Shown here piece by piece: positions 24,375 to 33,550 of a stretch of 64,000 bases of DNA. The stretch is taken from contig CALGGO010000014.1 in assembly GCA_937916085.1 (NCBI GenBank), forward strand, positions 40,911 to 104,910. The letters run 5' to 3'. The DNA is from an uncultured Prevotellaceae bacterium. Lineage in GTDB: Bacteria > Bacteroidota > Bacteroidia > Bacteroidales > Muribaculaceae. The notes under the pieces are model-generated. The model saw only the letters and a list, made by a program, of their open reading frames with translations, was not told where the DNA came from and did no database searches. How positions within the stretch are numbered: position 1 is the stretch's first letter; the number at the start of each line of letters is the position of its first letter. The translations under genes and the position numbers were made by a program.

Positions 24375-26027
24375 TTATTTCTTGCTCTTCTTTTCCTTGT
24401 GCTCACGTGCTAAGCGGTCGTATTCGGGGTTGCCTCGTGTGAGCAGGGAGTTGAAAAGTTTGTCGTCGTTGATTACCCTCAGAGCCTCTTGCACATCCTT
24501 GTTGCGGTGGTTGATGATGATGGTGTAAGCTCCCGGGTCGGCATACACGTCGCGGGCGATGAGTCCCTTGAGCACTGCCTTGAAGAGGTTCTCGCTGGTG
24601 GCGTAGTCCTTCTCGTTGTACTTCACGCTATCTTTCTCACCCATAGCGACAAATGCCTTCAGGTCGGCATCGGTGAGATTGAAATGCTTGTCGTAGTCAT
24701 GGACATCCTTGTAGGTACTCTTAATCTCGGCGCGGTGCTTATCGACGTAATCAACGGCAAACTGGTTTATGATGCCTTTAGCCATCATGTCACGGTAATA
24801 CTTGCTGTTCTCGGTGGTGTCGAGGGGCACAAACACGTCGGGCATGATGCCTCCACCGCCGTAGATAGTGCGGCCATTCTTCAAAGTTTTGTAGCTCAGC
24901 GAGTCGTTGAACTGGATGCTGTCGAGGTGGTAGTATTCGCCCTCCTTAGAGCGGTCGAGCAGGTCTTCCTCATACTGCTTCTTGTCGCCCTTGGTGTAGG
25001 GTTTCTGGATGCAGCGACCCGAGGGGGTATAGTAGCGCGCCACCGTGAGGCGCATCATCGAGCCGTCGTCGAAGCGGAACGGACGTTGTACCAATCCCTT
25101 GCCGTAGGTGCGGCGACCCACAATTACCGCACGGTCCCAGTCTTGCATGGCACCAGAGAAAATCTCACTTGCCGACGCCGAGAACTGGTCAACGAGCACC
25201 ACGAGTTTCAGGTCTTTGTAACGCCCTGAGCCGTCGGCGTTGCCCTCCTGACGTGGCGAGTTGTTGCCTTGGGTATAGACGATGAGCTGACGTCGCTGCA
25301 AGAACTCGTTGCACATGTCGATAGCGGCATTGAGATAGCCTCCGCCATTGTCACCCAAGTCGATGATAAGCTGCTTCATGCCCTGCTTCTCGAGTTTCTG
25401 GATAGCCTCAACCATCTCCTCGTGAGTCTTGGCGCCAAAGCGTGAAATCTGGATATAACCGGTCTTGTCGTCAATCATATAGGTGGCGTCCACGCTGTAG
25501 AGAGGAATTTTGTCGCGGGTAATGCGAAAGGTGATGAGTTCGGGGCTGTTGCCACGCTTCACCTGCACCGTTACTTTGGTGCCCTTCTTGCCACGCAAGC
25601 GTTTCATGATGTCGCTGTTCTTCATCTTCACTCCTGCGATGGTGGTGTCGTTGACGGTGATTATGCGGTCACCCGCCATGATGCCCACCTTCTCGGAGGG
25701 TCCACCAACGATGGTCTGAATCACATAAAGCGTGTCTTGTTTCATGTTAAACTGGATGCCAATGCCGCTGAACTCTCCTTGCAGAGGCTCCTCAAGCTCT
25801 TTGGTCTCTTTGGCGTCGGTATAGGTGGAATGTGGGTCGAGGCTCTCGAGCATGCCTTTGATAGCCTCCTCAATGAGTTTATCCTCGTTGACGGTATCAA
25901 CATAAAAGTTGTTGATGGCATACTGGGCGTTAAGCAGTTTCTGCATCGAGCCACCACGTCCAAACTGCGCTCCCATGATAGCGACAGCACCCACAAATAA
26001 AACTAATGTAATTGCAATTTTTTTCAT
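24375..26027 (-). CDS. S41-family C-terminal processing protease, periplasmic
   Basis: Start ATG 26027 gives a signal peptide (MKKIAITLVLFVGAVAIMG) and 550 residues; the longer frame to 26078 only reads through a repeat array. A PDZ domain lies around 75-160 (GIGIQFN, GPSEKVGIMAGD). The S41 core has the catalytic Ser in SASASEIFSGAM and the Lys in TYGKGLVQ, both near 300-330. The C-terminus is Lys-rich (KEKKSKK). It follows coaD and parE, a gene order common in Bacteroidales. Confidence 0.92.
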   Translation of the reverse strand: MKKIAITLVLFVGAVAIMGAQFGRGGSMQKLLNAQYAINNFYVDTVNEDKLIEEAIKGMLESLDPHSTYTDAKETKELEEPLQGEFSGIGIQFNMKQDTLYVIQTIVGGPSEKVGIMAGDRIITVNDTTIAGVKMKNSDIMKRLRGKKGTKVTVQVKRGNSPELITFRITRDKIPLYSVDATYMIDDKTGYIQISRFGAKTHEEMVEAIQKLEKQGMKQLIIDLGDNGGGYLNAAIDMCNEFLQRRQLIVYTQGNNSPRQEGNADGSGRYKDLKLVVLVDQFSASASEIFSGAMQDWDRAVIVGRRTYGKGLVQRPFRFDDGSMMRLTVARYYTPSGRCIQKPYTKGDKKQYEEDLLDRSKEGEYYHLDSIQFNDSLSYKTLKNGRTIYGGGGIMPDVFVPLDTTENSKYYRDMMAKGIINQFAVDYVDKHRAEIKSTYKDVHDYDKHFNLTDADLKAFVAMGEKDSVKYNEKDYATSENLFKAVLKGLIARDVYADPGAYTIIINHRNKDVQEALRVINDDKLFNSLLTRGNPEYDRLAREHKEKKSKK

Positions 26028-26033
26028 ATTTTT

Positions 26034-26077
26034 ATAGCAAACAAGCTGACGAGCAAACAAGCTAACAAGACATTGCA
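26034..26077. repeat. AACAAGCTnACnAG array upstream of the S41 protease
   Basis: Three copies of a GCAAACAAGCTGAC-like unit begin 7 bp before the protease ATG, where a promoter or leader would be expected. Confidence 0.65.
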
Positions 26078-26118
26078 AAAGTTGATACTCGCTTGAAGGT
26101 CAACCTAAGTTCATAAAT

Positions 26119-26622
26119 TCATTTTCCAAGCAACGAGAGAGGTGCGCCTTCGGGCAGATATTCACTCGCATCCTGGTGATAGTTGTAAAGTTCGCGCACG
26201 ATGGTCGAGCTGATGTGGCTAAACTCGGGCAAGGTGTAGAGCAGCACAGTCTCGATGCCGCCCAAGCGGCGGTTGATCTCTGCCATGTGCATCTCGTTCT
26301 CGAAGTCCTGAATCATGCGCACGCCGCGCAACAGGCAGGTGGCACCCACCTCGCGGGCGACATCGACGGTGAGTCCGTCGCTTGCCACCACACGCACCCG
26401 TGGCTCATCTTTGAACACCTGCTTGATAAACTCCAGGCGGTTGTCGAGACTCATAAACGGCTTCTTGGCGATGTTGCTCACCACCGCCACCACTATCTCG
26501 TCGAAGAGCGGCAACGCCCTGCGAACTATCGACTCATGGCCGCGGGTGAACGGGTCGAACGACCCCTGAAACATGGCAACACGCTTGCCATTAATGCACT
26601 GTGATGTCTTCATCGTCTTCAA
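26119..26622 (-). CDS. coaD: Phosphopantetheine adenylyltransferase
   Basis: CoaD transfers AMP to 4'-phosphopantetheine in coenzyme A synthesis. FQGSFDPFTRGH (about 19-30) holds the TxGH nucleotidyltransferase motif and HISSTIVREL near 135 the ISSTxxR motif. With 167 residues from 26622 (or 164 from the second Met at 26613), it is slightly longer at the N-terminus than usual. The start overlaps the parE 3' end by 23-32 bases, so the two are translationally linked. Confidence 0.94.
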   Translation of the reverse strand: MKTMKTSQCINGKRVAMFQGSFDPFTRGHESIVRRALPLFDEIVVAVVSNIAKKPFMSLDNRLEFIKQVFKDEPRVRVVASDGLTVDVAREVGATCLLRGVRMIQDFENEMHMAEINRRLGGIETVLLYTLPEFSHISSTIVRELYNYHQDASEYLPEGAPLSLLGK

Positions 26623-28540
26623 TTACTAGGTTGTCAATAATAAAGTTCTGGCGTTCCATCGTGTTCTTGCCCATGAAGAAGGTGAGCAGCTGCTTCACGT
26701 TGTCCTCCTTGCGCAGTTTCACCTTGTCGAGACGCATCTCGGGACCTATGAAATCCACAAACTCCTCGGGCGAGATTTCTCCCAGACCTTTAAATCGTGT
26801 TATCTCGGCGTTGTCGCCAAGTTTGTTGATGGCGGCGATGCGCTCCTCGTCGGTGTAGCAGTAGTAGGTCTCCACCTTGTTCTTCTTTGCTTCGCGTCCG
26901 GCGCTGCGGTTCTTGCGCTTGGCATCCTTGCGGTTGAGCACACGGAAGAGCGGAGTCTGTAAGATGTAGAGGTGACCGCTCTTGACAAGCTCGGGATAGA
27001 ACTGCAAGAAATAGGTGAGCAGCAGCAGACGTATGTGCATGCCATCGACATCGGCATCGGTGGCGATAATCACCTTGTTGTAACGCAGTCCCTCCATGCC
27101 GTCCTCGATGTTGAGCGCGGCTTGCAGCAGTCCGAATTCCACATTCTTATAAACCTCAGCTGGTGCCACGCCAAAGGTGTTAAGCGGCTTGCCTCGCAAT
27201 GAGAACACTGCCTGGGTCTGCACGTCACGAATCTTGGTGATGGAGCCGCTCGCCGAGAGTCCCTCGGTAATGAAGAGGCAGGTCTCCTCGCGTCGGTCGC
27301 CACGGTTGTCGTTGTAATGCACGCGGCAGTCGCGCAGCTTGTCGTTGTGCAGTGCAGCTTTCTTCATGCGCTCGCGGGTCACCTTGGTCACGCCGGCAAT
27401 CGCCTTTCGCTCCTTCTCGTTCTCCTGAATCTTCTTGAGCAGCACGTCGGCGGTGGCAGGAGTCTTGTGCAGAAAGTTGTCGAGCTCCTTCTTGATGAAG
27501 TCGTTGATGAACTTATAAATCGTGGGACCGTCTTTCCACATCACGCTCGAGCCGAGCTTGATTTTGGTCTGCGACTCAAACACCGGCTCCTCAACCTTGA
27601 TGCTGATTGCTGCGACGATGCCGTTGCGAATGTCGCTGTACTCGAAGTTCTTGCCGTAGAAGTCCTTGATGGTGCGCGACAACGCCTCGCGGAACGCGCT
27701 CTGGTGCGTGCCGCCCTGTGTGGTGTGCTGACCGTTGACAAAGGAGTAGAACTCCTCTCCCATCTGCGCCGCATGGGTGATAACGACCTCTATATCGTTG
27801 TCGGTTAAGTGGATGAGCGGATAGAGCGGGTCGTTGGTCATATTCTCGTTCACCAGGTCGCTCAGGCCGTTGCGTGAGTGGTAGCGCTTGCCATTATAGT
27901 ATATCGAGAGACCGGTGTTGAGGAACGAGTAGTTCTTAATCATTACCTCGATGATGTCCTCGCGGTACTCGTAATTCTTGAAGATGGTGTTGTCGGGGGT
28001 GAACTCCACAACGGTGCCGTTCTCGTCATCGGGCTGAGCAGCGATAATGCCGGTCTCATTCTCGACAAGCCCTTCCTTGTAGGTCACTGCCGAGCACTGC
28101 CCATCGCGCACCGAGCGGATGAAGAAATGCGACGACAGGGCGTTCACCGCCTTGATGCCCACTCCGTTGAGACCAACGGAGCGCTTGTAGTTCTTGGTGT
28201 CGTACTTAGCGCCAGTGTTCATCTTGCTCGAAGCGTCCTTCACCTGGTTGAGGGGGATGCCTCGGCCGTAGTCGCGGATGGTTACCTTGCCGTCCACCAT
28301 CGTGATGTCGATGCGTGGCTTGGCGAAGCCGGTGTTGAACTCATCGATGGAGTTGTCAATCACCTCCTTCATAAGCACATAGATGCCGTCGTCGCTCTGC
28401 GAGCCGTCGCCCAGCTTGCCAATGTACATGCCCGGACGCAGCCTGATGTGCTCACGCGGGTCGAGCGTCACAAGTTCATCGTAGCCACCAAAGTCGCTAC
28501 CCTGCTGTTGGTTATCTTGTAATTCTAATTCTTGAGCCAT
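26591..28540 (-). CDS. parE: DNA topoisomerase IV subunit B
   Basis: ATG 28540 gives MAQELELQ and 649 residues. The GHKL ATPase domain shows EVIDNSIDEF near 60, DYGRGIP near 88 and GLNGVGIKAVNAL near 120. The TOPRIM domain shows EGLSASGSI near 430 and DADVDGMHIR near 502. The length and lack of the GyrB insert favour ParE over GyrB. No parC is in the window. Confidence 0.92.
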   Translation of the reverse strand: MAQELELQDNQQQGSDFGGYDELVTLDPREHIRLRPGMYIGKLGDGSQSDDGIYVLMKEVIDNSIDEFNTGFAKPRIDITMVDGKVTIRDYGRGIPLNQVKDASSKMNTGAKYDTKNYKRSVGLNGVGIKAVNALSSHFFIRSVRDGQCSAVTYKEGLVENETGIIAAQPDDENGTVVEFTPDNTIFKNYEYREDIIEVMIKNYSFLNTGLSIYYNGKRYHSRNGLSDLVNENMTNDPLYPLIHLTDNDIEVVITHAAQMGEEFYSFVNGQHTTQGGTHQSAFREALSRTIKDFYGKNFEYSDIRNGIVAAISIKVEEPVFESQTKIKLGSSVMWKDGPTIYKFINDFIKKELDNFLHKTPATADVLLKKIQENEKERKAIAGVTKVTRERMKKAALHNDKLRDCRVHYNDNRGDRREETCLFITEGLSASGSITKIRDVQTQAVFSLRGKPLNTFGVAPAEVYKNVEFGLLQAALNIEDGMEGLRYNKVIIATDADVDGMHIRLLLLTYFLQFYPELVKSGHLYILQTPLFRVLNRKDAKRKNRSAGREAKKNKVETYYCYTDEERIAAINKLGDNAEITRFKGLGEISPEEFVDFIGPEMRLDKVKLRKEDNVKQLLTFFMGKNTMERQNFIIDNLVIEDDEDITVH

Positions 28541-28551
28541 TATTTTTAAAG

Positions 28552-28592
28552 TAAACAAGTAAACGAGCTATCGAGCTGACAAGACAATAGCC
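28552..28592. repeat. AACAAGT/CGAGCT-type array upstream of parE
   Basis: The unit family AACAAG-TAAACGAGCTATCGAGCTGACAAG is the same as at 26034 and 48163. Confidence 0.55.
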
Positions 28593-28756
28593 CTTGCAGT
28601 CGCTCGAGTCTCAACTTGCAAAGTTACAAAATAGTTTTCACTTTATTATTATACTATATATTCTTTTTATAGTTTATTAATACGCATAATACATCCGCGA
28701 CACAGTCATATCAAACAACAATAACAACATCGAAACAACATATACAACTTTTTTTG

Positions 28757-28764
28757 TAACTTTG
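28757..28764 (+). promoter_or_regulatory. -7 box with near-zero leader for the RluA-type gene
   Basis: TAACTTTG fits TAnnTTTG. With a start about 7 nt downstream, the transcript would begin only ~3 nt before ATG 28775. Confidence 0.6.
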
Positions 28765-28774
28765 TGGCGTGATT

Positions 28775-30475
28775 ATGGGTGATGACAAGTTACATAGGTT
28801 CTTGCATGACGTGAATGGCGTGGAGCTACCTGCGCGGTTTACCTATCCCATGCATTATGTGCCGCACGAGCTGTGCAAGATTGCGGCTCAGGAGGTGATG
28901 GACTACGCCTTGAGCCAAGAGCTGTGGCGCGGCGAGCTCCTTGCCGGCAAGATGCTTGGCGTGCTTGTGGTGAAGGACAACAACGATGAGTTGGGCTACC
29001 TCGCCGCCTACTCGGGCAACCTTGCCCACAACGGCAACAACCCCTACTTCGTGCCACATATCTACAACCTGCTTGAGCCACAGGGACTGTTTCGCACTGG
29101 CGAAGCCGAAATCTCCGAGATAAACCACCGCATCGAGGCGCTGGAGAACTCGACCAAGAAGAAAGAACTTGAAAATCTGCGCCATGCCACAATAACGAAC
29201 CAAAGAAATGAAGTGGGCGCGATGATTGCGGCTCACGAAGATGCCAAAGCACGGCGCGATGAGCTGCGAGCTACAGGAAATCTCACTCCCGAGCAGGAGC
29301 AGAAACTTATCAAGGAGAGCCAGTTCCAGAAAGCCGAACTGCGTCGCCTCAAGAAGCGCCACCGCATGGAATTGGAGTTGATTGACCAGCGCATTAGTGA
29401 CCAAGACTCAACTGTCGCCCACCTCAAAGCCGAACGCAAAACCATGAGTGAGAAGCTGCAACGGCAGCTGTTCCGCCTCTTTGTGGTGCGTAACGCGCTG
29501 GGCGAGAGCAGGGATGTGGCAACCATCTTTGAGCGACGCCTCAACCGTCTGCCACCTGGCGGCACTGGAGAGTGCTGCGCGCCCAAGCTGCTGCAATACG
29601 CGTTTCTTCACGACTTGAAGCCAGTGTGCATGGCAGAGTTCTGGGTGGGACATTCGCCGCAAGGCGAGGTGCGCCACCACGGCCACTACTACCCTGCCTG
29701 CCGCAGCAAGTGCCTGCCTCTCATGGAATTTATGCTGCAAGGTCTTGACGTGGAGGACAATTCTCTAATCACCAAGCACAGTGACAAAGAAGTGAACGTC
29801 ATCTACGAAGACCAGTGGCTGATAGTCATTGACAAACCCGCCGGGATGCTCACCGTGCCGGGAAAGGACAAAGAGGCTGTCTCGGCTTTAGAGATTGTGA
29901 GCGGAATGCAAAAAAATGAAAAAACGAGAGCAGAAACCGATTCTCGTTCCTCGATTCTCGTTCCCCGCACCGAAGGTGCCTTTGAGGTTCATCGTCTCGA
30001 CCAGGCGACGAGCGGACTGGTGGTCTTTGCCAAGACGCATGAAGTACAGAAACTTTTGCGCCAGCAGTTTGAACAGCGCTCGGTAAGCAAGACCTACCTC
30101 GCACTGCTCGATGGCGTGCCGCCCAAGAAAGAAGGAACCATCAACCTGTCTCTGCGCCCCAATCTTGACGACCGGCCAAGGCAGGTGGTAGATATGGAAA
30201 ACGGCAAGCAGGCTATCACAAAATACAGGGTGCTGGAGTATCGCGGTGAGAAAACACTGGTTGAGTTCACGCCGATGACTGGCCGCACCCACCAACTCCG
30301 AGTCCACGCCTCGCATCCACAGGGTCTCAACTGCCCCATCACAGGCGATATGCTCTACGGCACTGCCAGTGACCGTCTCTGCCTTCATGCCATGACGCTA
30401 AGCTTCGCTCACCCCATCACAGGCGAGCCAATGAGCTTCACCAGCACCACATCAAATATCTACTATGATCTATAA
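28775..30475 (+). CDS. RluA-family pseudouridine synthase with long N-terminal extension
   Basis: ATG 28775 (or GTG 28769) gives about 566 residues, twice the size of a minimal RluA enzyme. The N-terminal ~330 residues include a charged coiled coil (about 115-230) and a Cys/His-rich stretch (GECCAPK, then HHGHYYPACRSKC near 305-317) that could bind metal. The catalytic domain begins near 345 (VIYEDQWLIVIDKPAG), with the catalytic Asp in HRLDQATSGL near 410 and GRTHQLRVH near 507. An insertion before HRLD contains two 14 bp repeats (29938-29965). Long RluA enzymes of this type are known in Vibrio and Bacteroidetes; the target RNA is uncertain. Confidence 0.85.
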   Translation: MGDDKLHRFLHDVNGVELPARFTYPMHYVPHELCKIAAQEVMDYALSQELWRGELLAGKMLGVLVVKDNNDELGYLAAYSGNLAHNGNNPYFVPHIYNLLEPQGLFRTGEAEISEINHRIEALENSTKKKELENLRHATITNQRNEVGAMIAAHEDAKARRDELRATGNLTPEQEQKLIKESQFQKAELRRLKKRHRMELELIDQRISDQDSTVAHLKAERKTMSEKLQRQLFRLFVVRNALGESRDVATIFERRLNRLPPGGTGECCAPKLLQYAFLHDLKPVCMAEFWVGHSPQGEVRHHGHYYPACRSKCLPLMEFMLQGLDVEDNSLITKHSDKEVNVIYEDQWLIVIDKPAGMLTVPGKDKEAVSALEIVSGMQKNEKTRAETDSRSSILVPRTEGAFEVHRLDQATSGLVVFAKTHEVQKLLRQQFEQRSVSKTYLALLDGVPPKKEGTINLSLRPNLDDRPRQVVDMENGKQAITKYRVLEYRGEKTLVEFTPMTGRTHQLRVHASHPQGLNCPITGDMLYGTASDRLCLHAMTLSFAHPITGEPMSFTSTTSNIYYDL

Positions 30476-30480
30476 CAGCC

Positions 30481-31182
30481 TTATTTCTTTATCTTCCCCA
30501 CTTTAAATGCCATTCGGATGACGAATCCCACCTGGTGATCTACATTTCCGGCGCGGTTTGTCACTGGCAATTGCGGGAACAGGTCTTCTTTATATCGGAA
30601 AACATCCTTGACAATGAGCCTGGGCGAGTATCTTATACCAATCCACCATTTGCGCTTGCCCCAGCCTGCCATCAAGTCGGCACCAATGTTGTAATGCTTT
30701 TCCTCAAACTCGTTGTCGCCATAATAAAAATCCTGATATTCGATAGGTTCGTTTTCATAGCGGTCTACAAGATATTTCGCTTTGCGGTATTCAAACGACA
30801 AACCAGCGCCCAAAGTCCAACGCCCATGATACCAACGGTGCATAACGCTAGAAGTAACATTCATAACGGCTAAATTGTACCTTTCCCAGTCCATAGCAGA
30901 AAACAAGATAGCAGGATGCACATTGACTTCAATCGTTCTGTTCCTGGCATAGGCATACTCAAGACCTACTCCAAGGTTATAGAGAAAATACATAGTTCCT
31001 TCATAATCATCATGGATCCCAAGTTTGGTGTATGCGATTCCTGTAAAATCGTCCTCCAAAGTTAGGCGAAACGTGCCCTTCTCCACGTCGAGAGGTGAAC
31101 TTGTCGAGACAATATCCTCGCCCTGCGCCCACAGCACAGCGGGCACAGCAAGCAATATCATTATTGAGAGAATCTTTCTCAT
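30481..31182 (-). CDS. Outer-membrane beta-barrel-like protein, unknown function
   Basis: The protein has 233 residues and a signal peptide (MRKILSIMILLAVPAVLWAQ). The rest alternates hydrophobic and polar residues with many aromatic ends (GVGLEYAYARN, IGIRYSPRL, VGFVIRMAFKV), as in porin-like barrels. It probably pairs with the next barrel gene upstream, 12 bp away on the same strand. It is convergent with the RluA-type gene, with only 5 bp between stops. Confidence 0.7.
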   Translation of the reverse strand: MRKILSIMILLAVPAVLWAQGEDIVSTSSPLDVEKGTFRLTLEDDFTGIAYTKLGIHDDYEGTMYFLYNLGVGLEYAYARNRTIEVNVHPAILFSAMDWERYNLAVMNVTSSVMHRWYHGRWTLGAGLSFEYRKAKYLVDRYENEPIEYQDFYYGDNEFEEKHYNIGADLMAGWGKRKWWIGIRYSPRLIVKDVFRYKEDLFPQLPVTNRAGNVDHQVGFVIRMAFKVGKIKK

Positions 31183-31194
31183 ATTAAAGACTTA

Positions 31195-31851
31195 TCACTT
31201 TATCCTGAACTTGTAGCCTATCGAGACAAAACCGTTGTAATGATATAATTTATATAGTTTTCCTAAATCATTGGTGGTGACACCGCCCACTCCTTCCACG
31301 GTATAAGTGGTATTGTTGGGGTATATCTTCAACAGTCCTAAAAATCCCTCGATACCGAAAACGATGTGATTTTTTAACTCGTAGGAGATGCCTAAGGGGA
31401 TGGTCAAATCAAATTTCCGCTCCCTGCTTGACTTAGTATTACCCAAATGTGTATCACCAGTATTAACTACAAATGCTGGAGCTAAACCTACATTTATCGA
31501 CAGTCCGCGCCAAGCATACCAGCGAGCAACAACTGGCACATATATCCTGTCGTTCTTGAAGGTCTCTGTTTTAGTGCGCTCGCCATAGAAATCACTATAA
31601 CCAATTTTCGCACCACCTGTAGAGTATGCTACTCCTGCTGCCACGCTCCATTTGGGCGCAAACTGATACTCGCCTTCCACGCCCACATGAAAGCCATATC
31701 GAGGATCGTAGTGGTGAGCATTTTCACCCCAAAACATTGAACCACTAAAACCAGCGTATGGCTTGATAGAAAACTGTTTTGCTTCGTTCTGCGCCATGGC
31801 AGTGCCAGTAGCGATAATCAGGCACATGAGTGCGATAATAATCTTTTTCAT
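31195..31851 (-). CDS. Outer-membrane beta-barrel protein (PorT/OMP_b-brl type)
   Basis: The protein has 218 residues and a signal peptide (MKKIIIALMCLIIATGTAMAQ). Barrel strands are visible throughout (IKPYAGFSGSM, WSVAAGVAYSTGG, YNGFVSIGYKFRIK), and it ends in an aromatic-basic strand as expected for BAM substrates. It is likely co-transcribed with the barrel gene at 30481. Function is unknown. Confidence 0.78.
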   Translation of the reverse strand: MKKIIIALMCLIIATGTAMAQNEAKQFSIKPYAGFSGSMFWGENAHHYDPRYGFHVGVEGEYQFAPKWSVAAGVAYSTGGAKIGYSDFYGERTKTETFKNDRIYVPVVARWYAWRGLSINVGLAPAFVVNTGDTHLGNTKSSRERKFDLTIPLGISYELKNHIVFGIEGFLGLLKIYPNNTTYTVEGVGGVTTNDLGKLYKLYHYNGFVSIGYKFRIK

Positions 31852-31884
31852 ATCATTTTCTTTTTATGTTTCTTTGAAATGATG

Positions 31885-32331
31885 CTAATTGCTTAAATGA
31901 AAGGGGGCATAAATATCTGGCTGTGCCCATTTCACATCATTTCGCAAATATATCTTATTGCTCAAATTCAACACTTGCTCTGAGGTGCCGAGGTGGCAGT
32001 CAAAATAGTAAATATAACAGTCGTCAACTGTTTTCTCCCCTTGTTCATGATTGGCCAATGTCAGCTTACCCCTATAATCCTTCAAGATTTTATCCTTGGT
32101 TTCGGTATTGTAAACACACACACCTATCATTGGACAAACGACAACATAATCATGAGATGATTGAGTATTATAGTCATAATAATAGCCTGCAAAATAGCGC
32201 TCACTAGTGAAATCGTCGGCAGTGATGAAATTATGGTCTCGAGTCACCAAGAAAAATCCACCAACATTCTTAACCTGGGATTCTTCCTGATTTGCCAGCT
32301 GCTCCAGCTCTTTTTCCCTGTTCTCGGTCAT
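31885..32331 (-). CDS. Hypothetical protein, 148 residues
   Basis: I do not recognise a family. The protein is acidic, aromatic-rich and has no signal peptide. A charged helical start (TENREKELEQLANQ) precedes a beta-rich domain. It lies upstream of, and on the same strand as, the two barrel genes (33 bp to the nearest). Its long leader contains interleaved inverted repeats (see 32332-32553). Confidence 0.6.
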   Translation of the reverse strand: MTENREKELEQLANQEESQVKNVGGFFLVTRDHNFITADDFTSERYFAGYYYDYNTQSSHDYVVVCPMIGVCVYNTETKDKILKDYRGKLTLANHEQGEKTVDDCYIYYFDCHLGTSEQVLNLSNKIYLRNDVKWAQPDIYAPFHLSN

Positions 32332-32553
32332 CGGAAAGACACAATACTGACCAGCTGCGCGATAGGAGAACGCAGACTTCCGTCATACGCTCTCGGGCTC
32401 ACCACAAGCCAAATCACACTATGCAGAAATCCACGCCAAATAAGGCATGATTTCAATGTGTGATTTTTTGCTCGTTGTTTCTGCGAGGTGGTGATTCGAG
32501 AGCTATTGAGCAAATTTAAAACGAGTGTTCTTCTGAACACCGTTGCAAAGATA
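32332..32553 (-). ncRNA. Structured leader candidate with possible pseudoknot
   Basis: A minus-strand -7 box TATCTTTG (32546-32553) would start a ~208 nt leader. It opens with a hairpin GTGTTC-AGAA-GAACAC (32525-32540). Two inverted repeats then interleave: AAATCACAC (32411-32419) with GTGTGATTT (32458-32466), and GCAGAAA (32423-32429) with TTTCTGC (32478-32484). A 70-codon GTG frame (32540-32328) overlaps the next ATG by ATGA but has no protein-like composition. Presence as a functional RNA is inference. Confidence 0.35.
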
Positions 32554-32580
32554 ATACATTAAAATAAAAGATGCAACACT

Positions 32581-33183
32581 TTATCTAGAAAAAGAATCTA
32601 AATAACTATTTATGTCGCAAAGTGCCTTATTGTCATCAATTTTCATAATAGTTTGCATGGCCTTTATTTTAAGCGAATCATTGTTAGAACCGTAATTCAC
32701 TTCAGGTTCAGCCACAGCCATCGCATTATCTTTGATACGCACTTTAGCGATATTCTCTATTATTTTAGAATAAGCTTTATCGCCAAGCAATATTTTAGCA
32801 TTATTGACATATTGCTCAAAAACATCTATGTTTTTAATCACGCTAAGCGTTGTACCATTGGCCCTGTTGGGAACTTCACCTTTGATATATCGTGATATTT
32901 GATTTTCTCCAAAGCCCAGAATTGTTGTCATTTTTGCAATAGATATTCCATACTGCTCCATCAGTTGTTCAATCTCAGATGGAGAAGGAATATTATACTT
33001 TTTTCTATATTGATTGTAGATTTGAGAGACATTTTCTTCGGCAAGTTCACCAGTTGTAAAACGCTCTTTGGTTTTCTCACATTCATAACAACAATAAGTG
33101 TAGTGGTATTGCTCACCTCTAAAGGTGGCTATTGCAGGCTCCTTAATAAGAACAGCCTCGCAATCGGCGAATGGACTTTTCAT
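32581..33183 (-). CDS. MqsA/SocA-N-terminal-type antitoxin with HTH
   Basis: The protein has 200 residues. A degenerate zinc-ribbon region (C8, C31, C32, C35) is followed by TGELAEENVSQIYNQYRKK and an HTH (about 65-105, MTTILGFGENQISRYIKGEVP), the layout of MqsA-type antitoxins that both neutralise the toxin and repress the operon. The C-terminal ~90 residues are unfamiliar. It overlaps the upstream toxin gene by 4 bp (ATGA), and toxin-first order is typical of mqsRA. The pair is AT-rich against its surroundings, suggesting transfer. Confidence 0.8.
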   Translation of the reverse strand: MKSPFADCEAVLIKEPAIATFRGEQYHYTYCCYECEKTKERFTTGELAEENVSQIYNQYRKKYNIPSPSEIEQLMEQYGISIAKMTTILGFGENQISRYIKGEVPNRANGTTLSVIKNIDVFEQYVNNAKILLGDKAYSKIIENIAKVRIKDNAMAVAEPEVNYGSNNDSLKIKAMQTIMKIDDNKALCDINSYLDSFSR

Positions 33184-33536
33184 AATGCCTGTGTTTTAAA
33201 AGGGAAATTTAATGGATATTCCGCCTCGTGAAAAGAAATGCACAGGGCTCTATTGCTCACCGAAATCTTTATGTAAATATCGGTATCATTATAATCTTTG
33301 CCAAAAACCCACATATCAGCGCCTTTATTAAGAGTATCAATAATTGGACCTTCGGAGTAATCAATATCCTCCAAAGAGAAAATAATCTCTTCACGAATGA
33401 TATTGTTAATACCGAGTTTCAAAAGGGAATTGATATCATTTTTATCACGGTCATCGCGATAAATAATGCCAAAAGCTTTTGCCTTAATCTTAAACTCATT
33501 CAAAAATGCCCGAACTTGTTCAATTGTTATTTCCAT
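33180..33536 (-). CDS. MqsR-family toxin
   Basis: The protein has 118 residues. MqsR toxins are RelE-fold mRNA interferases. Family features visible are GIIYRDDRDKN near 24, EDIDYSEGPI near 56, ADMWVFGK near 73 and the C-terminal strands IYIKISV and ALCISFHEAEYP with basic PFK. A -7 box 15 bp upstream leaves almost no leader. It is co-transcribed with the antitoxin downstream. Confidence 0.8.
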   Translation of the reverse strand: MEITIEQVRAFLNEFKIKAKAFGIIYRDDRDKNDINSLLKLGINNIIREEIIFSLEDIDYSEGPIIDTLNKGADMWVFGKDYNDTDIYIKISVSNRALCISFHEAEYPLNFPFKTQAL

Positions 33537-33550
33537 AGCTTATTTTTTTG

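Noticed and set aside
32328..32540. A 70-codon GTG frame overlapping the ATG of the 31885 gene.
   Set aside because: The ATGA overlap is suggestive, but the composition is not protein-like and the region has interleaved inverted repeats, so a leader RNA is the better explanation.
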